Part shown: one piece after another, positions 34,221 to 44,099 of the stretch | How the letters are laid out: every line of letters starts with the position of its first letter | How positions within the stretch are numbered: position 1 is the first letter of the stretch | The notes under the pieces: model-generated | What the model saw: only the letters and a program-made list of their open reading frames with translations | Told to the model about the DNA's origin: nothing | Database searches by the model: none | Assembly: GCA_010909165.1 (NCBI GenBank) | Contig: VJWM01000227.1 | Span: forward strand, 124,001-188,000 | Length of the DNA stretch: 64,000 nt | Direction of reading: 5' to 3' | Source: Anthoceros angustus | Taxonomy: Eukaryota; Streptophyta; Anthocerotopsida; Anthocerotales; Anthocerotaceae | Position numbers and translations under genes: made by a program

Positions 34221-34639
34221 CAGGTCGACTCCGACTTCGCATATTATCATGCGGAGCTCCTTAAGGCGGTGGAGGTAGTACATCACACAGGGCAAATTGA
34301 AGGGCCGCCGGAGGAGTCAGAAGGAGCGTGGAGGCGAGGCACAGGGGACCCAGGCGAGGATTGGGCCGCCACGGAACCATGGGGGCGCCTGCTCGGGACG
34401 AGAGCATGGGGGAAGGAGAGCACCCGGACGAAAGGGATACGGTGGACGCCACAGGACAAGAGGTAGGCCCGCCGCACACCACAAGGGAAGAAGGAGAGGG
34501 GGACCCCGAGCGAGTCAGGGAAGGAGAAGTCCAGGGGAATCTGGGAAAGGAAGGGGGTCCGATGGGTTAAGACAGACCCCCAGAGAAAAATCTGGGCGAG
34601 GGTGCCCAGGAACCCGGGAGACCGGACCCTGAGGTCCGG

Positions 34640-35055
34640 ACTCCGGAAGCGAAGCCGGACCCTAAGGTCCGGACTCGGCGAGGCCGGACCGAGGTCCGGA
34701 CTCTGAGCGAGCCGAACCAGGTCCGGACTCCAGCGAGCCGAACCCCAGGTCCGGACTCGAGCCGAACCCGAGGTCCGGACTCGAGCCGAACCCCGAGGTC
34801 CGGACTCAAGCGAGCCGAACCAGTCCGGACTCGGCGAGGCCGGACCGAGGTCCGGACTCGGAAGCGGACCCCGAGGTCCGGACTCCTGAAGCGAGCCGAA
34901 CCCCAGGTCCGGACTCTGGCGAGCCCGAACCCCGAGGTCCGGACTCGGAAGCCGGACCCCGAGTCCGGACTCAAGCGAGCCGAACCGGTCCGGACTCTGA
35001 GCGAGCCGAACCGGTCCGGACTCGGCAAGGCGGGACCCCGAGGTCCAGACTCAGG
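34640..35055. repeat. GC-rich minisatellite, aggtccggactc units
   Basis: About 15 or more imperfect units of 20-30 bp alternating (g)aggtccggactc and gcgagccgaacc. It sits between the coiled-coil gag and the right arm of the inverted repeat. It is open on the minus strand as an Arg/Ser/Gly-rich repeat, which I take as a by-product of the repeat. Confidence 0.9.
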
Positions 35056-35224
35056 AGGGGGAGAGGGTGGATGAGGGTCAGTCTCAACCCACCCAGGCAG
35101 AACGGGTTCCGAGGGGACCCAGGCGAGGACCCACCCAGGCGAGCCGAACCCGAGGTCAGACTGAGGAGGAGGACTTGGTGGTCACTTTGTGGTTGTCAGC
35201 CGCCCGATGGCGACTGGCAGGTCT

Positions 35225-36090
35225 CGGAAGAGGAGAGCCTCCGCATCGCGGATCATCCGATTGGGTGCGCCGCAATTTCCCAAGCTGAGGATTGGGCCGC
35301 CAGCGCCAGTAAAGGAATCCTAGTCATCCACAGCCCCACCGCCGTAGACGTAGATAGGGGGGAGATAGAGGATTGTAATAGGAGTGTAATAAAGACCCCC
35401 CCTCAGGACGTAGTATAAGAGGGTGGGCGCTGCTCCAGTAAAGCATCTTTCTTTTGGGGTTGATATCGCATTACCTTTGCTGGCCTTGTGCGTCCCTTGC
35501 TAACGCGAGTCCTCAGTCACTGAGCGAGCAAGACTACTCCGGAGAGACTGATCCCAGTCCTAGTGACGGACCCTAACACGTGGTGGTGTGTGTGTACAGG
35601 TGCGAATGACCACCGACCCCTGCTCCTCCCGAACAGTGGTCCGACGTCTGAGGGATCGGAGCGGGCGTGACTACTTGAACCCCCTAGAGGGTGTGCAAAG
35701 CCCGGAGGGGGGTGGAAACCTGGTGACGACTGAGGAGGTCCATAGCCCACGCAGACCCACCCGTGATTCCCTATTGGTAAGGTATGTAGTGAGTACGGTA
35801 GGAGAGAGAGAGGAGCGGAGTGTAAGATAGACTAGTCGGAACGGACGCAAACGAGTCCTTAAACGTTTGGCCAAGCCGGGCCTGTCCGGTGGACGCATAG
35901 AAGTAACTAGGAAGTGGCAACGACTGTGTTAGGGTCTGCGATAGATACCTTCCCCAACGACGGGGTGAGAAACGAGCCACGAGCGTGCAAAAAACGGAAC
36001 AAATCATTCCCTATGGAACGGACCCATTACAGCAACGACACGGGACTAGTGTGCGCCCGGCTGGCCATCAGCGAAAGACGTGTCACATGC
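35225..36090 (+). repeat. Inverted repeat, right arm
   Basis: Partner of 32440-33290. Its inner end encodes DWQVSEEESLRIADHPIGC in frame with the preceding region, so the arm includes coding sequence as well as LTR-like DNA (tagtataagaggg at 35411). The loop between the arms is about 1.9 kb. Confidence 0.8.
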
Positions 36091-37480
36091 ACCAACCTTT
36101 CATTCATACTAATCAATCCTAAGACTATACTCTCGCTCTGGGAATTTTACAGGACTTTGTTTCTTAGACATTGGGACAATAATATCTTCATTGACCTGAT
36201 GCTCTTGATCCGCGTGCAGTGCGAGAATGAGAATGACATGGTCTGCACTTGGAGCTGGGCCCACGCCAAACGTCTCAAGATTCAAAAGATGCCAAAGGTT
36301 CTCACTACTAGTTCAAAGTTTTAACCACTAGAAAAAATAAGGGCTAAGTAAAAATAAGTTTGGATACGTTTGGCTTTGGCGAAGCCCAAGGTGGAGACCC
36401 GACGGATCTTCCTCTTGCTAGTACATATCCACATTAGGGAGATGCACAGAAAAGGTTGAAAGGAACCCTTTAAAACAACAAAAATATAAAAAAAACCAAA
36501 AAAAATCAAAAAAATCAAAAATTTAGGGCAAGTGTGCGCACTTGTCCGCACACTTGCCTCAAAAAATTGGACTTTTTTGGGATTTTTAAATTTTCTGCTC
36601 TTTTTTTCTTTAGATAAACCGTCTGGGAATGCATTAGGAGGCATGAAACCATATGGGTTCATGCTCTTAGGCCCTTCTTGACCTTGGGTACATGCACTTG
36701 TGCCCGCACCTGGGCCTCCTTGCCCCTTGGTGCGTGCACAAGTCTTGTGACTGGCTCCCTGCCCCAGTGCGCGCTGGCGCACACAGGCCTCCTGCCCTTG
36801 GTGCACGCACAAGTGCGCACAGGCCTGCCCCTAGTGCACGCACTTGTTCACCTGGGCCCCACAGCATGTTTGATGATAACCGGTGCATCACTGAAATGAC
36901 GAAAACACCGTAAAGGATAAAAAGGGGATAGGGTGTTCTTCGTCGTATTAGGGCATAGGATAGATATATGAGAGTGGTCTAGGTGAACCTCCGCCAATGT
37001 CTACTACTTGTTATTTTGTCGGGAGTTCCGGTACATCCTCAGACCTCCAAAAGGACATGTTTCCCCATTAGAAGATCATTTTTCACGTTCTTTTTGCACA
37101 ATACGTGCACAAGTTTGCGCATAGCGTTGTTTAGACACGCACTTATGCGGGCCTAGGCCCCCCTTGTATACAAAACCATACAAAACCACACAAAATACAG
37201 AAACTACGGACATGACGAAATTATGGAACAATGAGGTCACTGGCCCTTCATCACACCGACTAAATCGCCATGAACCTGAGTTCAAGGTGCCAGCGCGGTG
37301 TAAATGACTCGACAGGAAGTAGTGCCGGAGCCGATAATGCCTGAAACCAATGGATGAACACCTACAAAAACCAATAAAAACGAAACCAACTTCATTTTCC
37401 GGCGAAATAGGGTTGGGATTTTTTTCTAAACCCCTTTTGATAGGAGAAACCCCTTTCTACATAGATGATGTTAGTTCTCA
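36091..37480. other. Intergenic region with low-complexity blocks
   Basis: No gene recognised. 36470-36530 is A-rich; 36520-36850 is rich in gtgcgcac and ttgcccc motifs, giving chance reading frames on both strands. Confidence 0.4.
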
Positions 37481-37562
37481 TATCGCTTTTGACCACCCCA
37501 AACAAATTTGACACAAGGTCATGACTAGGCAAGTACATTTAAAATATGTGAATCCACGCTTC

Positions 37563-37690
37563 TTTGTACAATGTATGTACAAAGATAACTCACCCTCCTT
37601 TGTACATATGTACAAAAATGACTCACCCTCCTTTGTACATATGTACAAAGATGACTCACCCTCCTTTGTACATATGTACAAAGATGACTC
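37563..37690. repeat. 33-bp tandem repeat containing a perfect palindrome
   Basis: Four units of tttgtacatatgtacaaa followed by (a/g)atgactcaccctcc. Each full unit contains the palindrome tttgtacatatgtacaaa, so every unit can form a hairpin. The array is flanked by a direct repeat of about 54 bp (37483-37536 and 37710-37763) built on ttttgaccacc and aagtaca. Confidence 0.9.
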
Positions 37691-37829
37691 ACAATGATAG
37701 ACAACTCGCGCTTTTGACCACCCGAAACAAACCTGACATGAGGCCATGACTGAGCAAGTACATGTGTGTACAGTAGATGACTCAGTCGAGATGACTCAGA
37801 ATGACAGATGACTCACGTCTCATTAGTTA

Positions 37830-38560
37830 GACGATTCCAAGAGACTCACGTCTCATCAGTTAGAAGATTCCAAGAGAACATATAGCCGATGCACTCGTAC
37901 ACACAGTGCACCAAATGGACAAATACTCCTACCAACGGGCAAGTTCACCAAATATACAAGTACTCCCACCAACGGGCAAGTGGGCAAGTGGTCAGACTCT
38001 CCCATTATGTACCAAAGATTCGAGGTGAGCCTTTAGCCGTTGAGACTCTTACACACGATTCGTCATTGTCAGGTTCTCTCATCGTTGGGAGATTCGAAAT
38101 GAAAGTATAGCCATTTGTCAGACTCTCTCATCTTTGGGTATAGCCATTCGTTAGACTCTCTCATCTTTCGGAGATTCCATGTGAACGTATAGCCATTTGT
38201 TAGGCTCTCTCATCGTTGGGAGATTCCAAGTGAATGTATAGCCGTTGGGATGCTTACACACGATTCATGAGTATTCTAGGTATAAAAAGGTAAGAAGTTC
38301 CCACACGAAATATGCGAGTGCCCCAAGTGGTCATGAACAATGTGTACCATGCTTTGATAATATGGTTGGGAGATTCCAAGTGAACGCATAGCCCCGTTGG
38401 GAAGCTTACACACGATTCATGAGTACTCTAAGTACACAAAGGTAAGAAGTTCCCACACGAAATACCTGAGTGTCCCAAGTGGTCATGAACAATATGTACC
38501 ATGCTTTGACAACATCGTTGGGAGATTCCAAGTAAACGTATACATAGACTATTCACATCT
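37830..38560. repeat. Array of imperfect repeats around ttgggagattccaagtgaac
   Basis: A module containing gttgggagattccaagtgaa and cgtatagcc occurs about eight times at irregular spacing. Within the array a block of about 125 bp is duplicated (38265-38390 and 38400-38530), including acacacgattcatgagta and ccaagtggtcatgaacaa. I see no coding function. Confidence 0.8.
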
Positions 38561-39069
38561 CTTACTCACATGTAGACCATCATGGTCCCGGGTTGTCCTC
38601 CGCTGCAGGATACGCTTTCCCATCCATTTTTTCCTTCAATGAAATTTCAGTCATCTCTTACTTGTATCTCCTACATTCTGCGGTTCAGAACAAACTCTAG
38701 CGGATACAATGTTAAAATGAGTAGCCACTGTAGGATGTCACACTTACAAGGAAAGCCCACCTGGCTTCGAACCAAGAACGCCATAGCAAAACGATGATGT
38801 ATGACGGCCACGAAATGGCCGAGACAAAAGTAGACGGAGAAACGACGAGGAGTACCTACGGTTGGGCAGGAGTATGTACCCTAAGGGGTATAAGTGGGAG
38901 GGGCCATTATTATTTGGGCTGGGGGAGACGGACGGAAGGCTGGGAAGGTCCAGCGGTCCGGACCGCAAGCAGTGGCAGGCACCACACCGCGGCATGGTAC
39001 GCTGGGCACTGATGAATCCCTTCCAGCTCCTACCACCGTGCAGCCACCGCCCCGGCAGCTTTGCCTGCC

Positions 39070-39076
39070 TATTTAA
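39070..39076 (+). promoter_or_regulatory. TATA-like element of the chorismate mutase gene
   Basis: tatttaa lies 102 bp upstream of the start codon in an otherwise GC-rich flank. Position and sequence are compatible with a TATA box; nothing else supports it. Confidence 0.35.
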
Positions 39077-39177
39077 CGCGCTCTGCTTTGCTAAGATAGC
39101 ATCCTGGATCGGCTTGCCGGAATCGTGAGAGCTGCTACCGAACGTGCCTCAATCTTGAGAGCTCCTAGCATTCGGCT

Positions 39178-40688
39178 ATGGCCACCCGCAGTTTCCTCCG
39201 CTCTACTCCGCACTCGGCCTCCCCCGCTGCTTCTGCGCGTGCTGATCCTCTGGCAGCAAGCGGCATTGTGCGATTTGTGACTGTTCCCCGTTCTCAACGC
39301 CGGACGATCTTCCGGAAAGTGTGCAGGTCGGAGGCGGAAAATATGCCGAAGGAGGTTATTGCTTGCGCCTTTGAGATCAGGCGCCCTGGAGTGTCCTTGG
39401 TGCCGCAAGCCGCTACCAGGTGAGTGAAGTTGTGATTCTCTGTTGCAATCCCTGGCGTTTGCGTGCTGAAATTGGTTGTGCTGTCTGGTTCTGCGGAATT
39501 TTGGAAGCAATTGCCTGTGTCCGAGGTGGGATTTTGACCTTTGGCTCGTTTGCAGTGAGGTTGAGAATGCGCCGGCCAAGGAGTTCAGTTTGGAGGATAT
39601 CAGAAGCTCTTTGATCCGTCAGGAGGACACAATCATTTTCAATTTGATTGAGCGCGCTCAGTATTTGTTGAACAGTGGGGCGTATGACCCCAACCGGTTC
39701 CCCATTCCGGGGTTCGATGGAAGCCTGGTGAAGTACATGTTGAAGGAAACTGAGCACCTCCATGCCAAGGTTTGACTCGTTTTGCGTTGTCGGAGGTGTG
39801 GAGTTCTTTGCCCGGTCTCACGTTTCGAATTGCTATGCAGGTTGGACGTTTCAACAGCCCTGATGAGCACCCTTTCTTCCCGGAGGGTCTTCCCAAGGCG
39901 ACCACACCGCCAGTGGTGTATCCCTATGTACGTTTTTGTTGTCTTTCTCATGTGAAATTGTGGCCTGACGTAGAGGTAGTTGGTTAGCAACAGCGAAGCC
40001 TGCCTCACCAATCGGACTGTTATGGCGTTCAGCGTCTGCACCGCGCTGCAGACGGGGTGAACATCAACAAGGCTGTATGGTCGATGTACTTCGATGATCT
40101 GTTGCCACACGTGGCTGGTGCGGGAGATGATGGCAACTATGGGTCGTCCTCAACTTTGGACGTCATGTGTCTCCAGGTTGCTGCAAACTTGTCCCCTTAG
40201 CCTAGGCACATGCAGAAGTAGGCGACTTGGCTTTTACTCGTGTGTTCCAGCAATGCCTGACTGTGTGTGTTTCGGTCAGGCTTTGTCCAAGCGTATCCAC
40301 TATGGCAAGTTTGTAGCAGAAACCAAGTACCGCGAAAATCCTGTGCGTTTTGAATCTGCCATTCGAGCTCAGGTACTTTGTAGCATTTACTTTGCCCTGT
40401 GGAGAGTCCAGACTGCAGAAGTTGGTGACTCACTTTCTTTATTGGGGCATCTCACAGGACGTTGATGCCCTGATGGAACTCATCACTTACCCAATTGTGG
40501 AGCAAAAGCTGGTGGACCGAGTGCAGCTTAAGGCCCTGGTGTATGGCCAGGAACTGGACATCACGGGGAAGCCTATCTCTCAGCACTACAGAGTTGCACC
40601 TGAGCTGATTGCATCACTCTACAAGGACTGGGTCATGCCTTTGACGAAAAAGGTTCAGGTCCAGTATCTTTTGCGGAGGCTTGATTAG
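39178..40688 (+). CDS. Chorismate mutase, plastid type
   Basis: Six exons: 39178-39419, 39556-39769, 39841-39927, 40033-40176, 40280-40372 and 40458-40688, giving 336 residues. The first 80 or so residues form a Ser/Ala/Arg-rich transit peptide. The catalytic domain follows: LEDIRSSLIRQEDTIIFNLIERAQ, PGFDGSLVKYML, KVGRFNSPDEHPFFPEGLP, HRAADGVNINKAVWSMYF, GDDGNYGSS, LSKRIHYGKFVAE and DWVMPLTKKVQVQYLLRRLD at the C-terminus. This is the eukaryotic AroQ-type enzyme that turns chorismate into prephenate, the entry to Phe and Tyr synthesis. GDDGNYGSS belongs to the effector-site region by which plant plastid forms respond to Trp, Phe and Tyr. All introns are 71-136 bp, and all splice sites are standard. 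Confidence 0.95.
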
Positions 40689-41400
40689 ACACGGTTGGAA
40701 AACCTTGCAGCTGACGGCTTGTTAAGCAAGTAAGGAAGTGAGTCATTTAGAAGCTTTAGCTGCAGAGGCATTGTAACTCGGGTGAGGGTCAATGATATAT
40801 TTAATGAGCAATGCACACCAGTTTTGACATTGGCTTCGCTCCCTTGCATGTAGCTAGCACACGCGCCTCATATGTGCCATCCTCTTACTGCTTTGTTTCC
40901 ATAAGATGACACAGAATGGTCCAATCACCTACACCACCCTGCCGGGCCGTCCTGTTTCAAGTACGCATTTCCATGAGAATCCTGCTTTCTAACTAGACTA
41001 CTATCAGTAACAACTGTTGAAAAACGTTAAGGGAAAACAACCAAGATATTCTTATTACCTTAGGGTGGTGGGTGCATGATCCAGCCCCGGTTGGTAGCGC
41101 ACGATAGCTGTGATGACAGCCATGTGTAGTTTGTAGCTCAGGATTCTTGCATGATGGCTATGGGCTCTTCGGTTGACCTCTTATTCTGTTCGCTGTGGCA
41201 TTCTACACAAGGACTTGGAGATAACGCCGCGGTTTCCTGCGAAATTCCCTGTGAAGAAGGTTGTCAGACAGCCAGGAGCTGCAGGCAGGCGATCATTGTG
41301 ACGATCTTTGTTTGATAACTAAGTCTGTGTATGGATGGGCCATGGGGATATTTTTTCCTGGAAAGTGATGTCATGTGACTCGGGCATGACAGCAAGCTTG
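40689..41400. other. Intergenic, chorismate mutase to RbcX
   Basis: About 0.7 kb. It should hold the 3' end of the chorismate mutase transcript and the RbcX promoter. No coding sequence found. Confidence 0.4.
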
Positions 41401-41464
41401 CTTGGGGTATGGCCTACATCAATTCTCGGTTTGGAGGCGTGGAAGTCTGAAGGCAGCCTTCGCA

Positions 41465-42433
41465 ATGCTGGTAAGCATTGCCCCGACGACGGAGATGGCA
41501 AGCTCCATGTGGGGCGCCCATGCGCTGCCAAAGCTGCCCCGCTCACACATCATCAGCTCAAGGCTTACTTGCTCTCCCACTCGATGCCAAATGTTTGTGC
41601 CAGGTAGGGTGTGTGTTTCGCAGCTTTCCGGTGCAAATTGGGCAAATTGCAGCACCTGTAGTCAGCTCAATCCCTACAGCTCTCCTTTCCAGGTTTTGGG
41701 GAGAAGTCTCCAGAGCGGAAGGCGGCAGATTCCCTGCACAACTTCTTCACCTTTGTGGCTGTTAAGATTGTTATGTCGCAGCTCCAGGTAGGAAGGGTCC
41801 TTTTACCTTTGCCTTGCCAAGTGCTGCCTGAAGCTCAGGGGAATGGCGCTCCGGGGGAAAGGTACGCAGGACTACAACAAGGAGGGATATGAAGAGCTGA
41901 GCAGCTTTGTGGACCGGGTGTCCCTCAAAGACGGAGACCAGTTCTGTGCCGCACTATTGCGGGAGTCTCCTCGTCACAAGGGGCTTGGTATGCTTGCCAA
42001 GTCATTGCTTACCGTTGCTTTGCAGTTTGCCACAACGTTCCCAATTGCTCATTCCAGTTGTGGGCATGTGCATGTGTGGTGAAATCTTCTCTTGCCTGCC
42101 AGCTCTCCGCATCATGGAGGTATGTATCCCAGTCTTTTGCTGAATTGAGTGGTCAGTCCAGAATTACCCCACCAGCTATGTGTTGAGGAAGCTGTGGTTG
42201 CAACTCGCAAGCAGGTTCGATCAGCATACGCTCGTCAGGATTTCGAGTGGGACAACTTGCAAGCGCTGGCCATGAAGGTAACGTCAGTGAGCGATGCAGA
42301 GTAGACTTGGAGTAGCTGGTCCGAGATTTGGGACACATCATGCCCTGCTTGCTCTGTGCAGCATGTGGACGAGGCCAACATCAGCCTGATGCGGGAATTC
42401 GTAGTAGAGACCACTTCATTCCAGGACCAGTGA
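41465..42433 (+). CDS. rbcX: RbcX, Rubisco assembly chaperone (plastid)
   Basis: Six exons: 41465-41603, 41693-41787, 41870-41987, 42103-42119, 42215-42277 and 42362-42433, giving 167 residues; the frame is open upstream and a Met at 41402 would add 21 residues. The protein has a transit-peptide-like start and then GFGEKSPERKAADSLHNFF, YNKEGYEELSSFVDRVSLKDGD, LLRESPRHKGLALRIMEVRSAY and FEWDNLQALAMKHVDEANISLMRE. RbcX binds the C-terminus of the Rubisco large subunit and helps it form its octameric core. The fourth exon has only 17 bases, coding LRIME, and is needed to join HKGLA to VRSAY in frame. This assignment rests on family motifs and on all phases agreeing. Confidence 0.9.
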
Positions 42434-42591
42434 GGTGCAGCGCATTCTTTCACATCTCTCCTGCTCCTCTTGCTGCAATGTGCAAGCTCCGTTGCAGCAT
42501 CTCTGTAACCATTGCCTTGTATTATCTACACTACTTCTTCAAACGTGAGTACCTTGTCTCCCCCTCCAAGCATTAACACTAGGCAAATGCG

Positions 42592-43936
42592 ATGGCGGCT
42601 TTGGGAGCCCGCTCGGGGCTGGTGCGAGCCCGATACGCTTCCAAGTGGGCCAGAGGCTATGAGAAAGTCGCGGGAGTGTGTCGGGGGCCATCCGTCTCCC
42701 TTCTAAGCTGCGCTTTCCCTGCAACATCACTGGCCTTACAGGCTGCCCCTCGTCCAGGCTCCCAAGCTCTCCCAAGGAGGCCCTTCACCGGTTGGTAACG
42801 AGCGTAGCCTGGGTTGTTGTTGATTCACTGCTGAATGTGAGATTGTGTGATTGCGCTCGTGGGGATTGGCAGGTGAGGCTACAGCCTCTGGTGCTGGCGG
42901 TGGAGTGAATACCCAGGACCGCGAAATCTTGGTGCAACATGCTCTGGTTAAGGAAGACCAGCTGCAGCTGTTGCTGGACATCCAGCGCAAGGTTTTGGGT
43001 ATGCGCTCCAGGCCCTGAGCTCCGCACCTTCGTCCAGTGCTTCTCATGCGCGATCGCAAGATTCACCATCTCCTCCTTGTGTGCCAGCAGAGGGAGAAGA
43101 TTTGGCTGATCTTGCAGCCGAGCATTCCATCTGCCCCTCAGCACGGCAAGGGGGTATGCTGGGATGGATCGAAAAGGGCCGAACTGTGAGTTAAGCTTGC
43201 CCTGCATGCTTGGCCTCTCGCTTCTTCTCTATAGGACCCTTGGGATTGACAAGAGTGCCAGCAGGTGCCAGAGTTTGAAGAAGCGGCATTCTCCGCTCCG
43301 TTGAACAAGCCAGTTCGTGTCAAGACCAAGCATGGCTGGCACTTGCTGCAGGTTCTTCAAGAGAGGTACTGTTGACACCTGTCTAGCCGTTTGCTGGGTA
43401 GCGCGTCCATCCATTGACTGCTGTCCTGCCTGTTGCCTGCCAGACCCGCTGGCTTTCTCCGACAAATCGAACCGGCCGAGCTCGCCAGCAACTTGGGCAG
43501 GGATGATGTGCAGCTCATCGACGTCCGAGAACCCAACGAAATGTAAGCCAGCTTCCTGGGTGCACCTAATCCGATTTGCATCCACTGGCTACTGAGCGTG
43601 CTGTGTGCTTTTTCAGAGAAATTGCTGCAATCCAGGGTTTCAAAGCCTATCCCCTGAGTGGATTTGGCAATTGGGCTCCCACGATTACAGAGCAGCTCGA
43701 TGTTGCCAAGGACACCTATGTTTTGGTATGAATTCCCAGGCCGAATGCACCTCTGCAAACCTATCCACTCTTGTGTCTCATGCACCAAGTACGTTTTGTT
43801 GCAGTGCCATCACGGGGTAAGGTCGATGCAGGCGGCTCAGTGGCTCAAGTCGCAGGGATTCAAGAGAGTGTACAACGTCTCTGGAGGGATACATGCATAT
43901 TCACTTCAAGTGGATACATCAGTGCCCACGTACTAA
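42592..43936 (+). CDS. PpiC/rhodanese plastid protein, STR12-like
   Basis: Seven exons: 42592-42790, 42873-42998, 43088-43185, 43265-43365, 43444-43542, 43617-43725 and 43805-43936, giving 287 residues. A plastid transit-like N-terminus is followed by a parvulin-type PpiC domain (EGEDLADLAAEHSICPSARQ, GGMLGWIEKGRTVPEFEEAAF, KTKHGWHLLQVLQER) and a rhodanese domain (DVQLIDVRENPNEIE, YVLCHHGVRSMQAAQWL, YNVSGGIHAY). The active-site Cys sits in CHHGVRS. Arabidopsis At5g19370 (STR12) has the same two domains. The first intron uses donor gttggt at 42791; using gtaacg four bases later would put a stop in the next exon. The domain order suggests a chloroplast folding or sulfur-handling role, but the substrate is unknown. 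Confidence 0.92.
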
Positions 43937-44099
43937 GTGTCAAGCAAACACCTGAGCTGGGTAGCGGAAGTGCTCGAGACGTTATGGCTGGAGGAATAGG
44001 GCGGATCTTTCTGATCAAGGCGAGCTTCTTTGTGTGTCTCAACAGTGTCAGAGTCTTCATGTAACTCTTCCTCCCTTCACGATCACAATCACACGACAG

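Noticed and set aside
34567-35028. Minus-strand Arg/Ser/Gly-rich protein of 153 residues
   Set aside because: Translation of the CCGGAC minisatellite; no start context or conserved part.
37563-37690. CRISPR-like array
   Set aside because: Repeats are contiguous with no unique spacers, and this is a plant nuclear genome. It is a tandem repeat.
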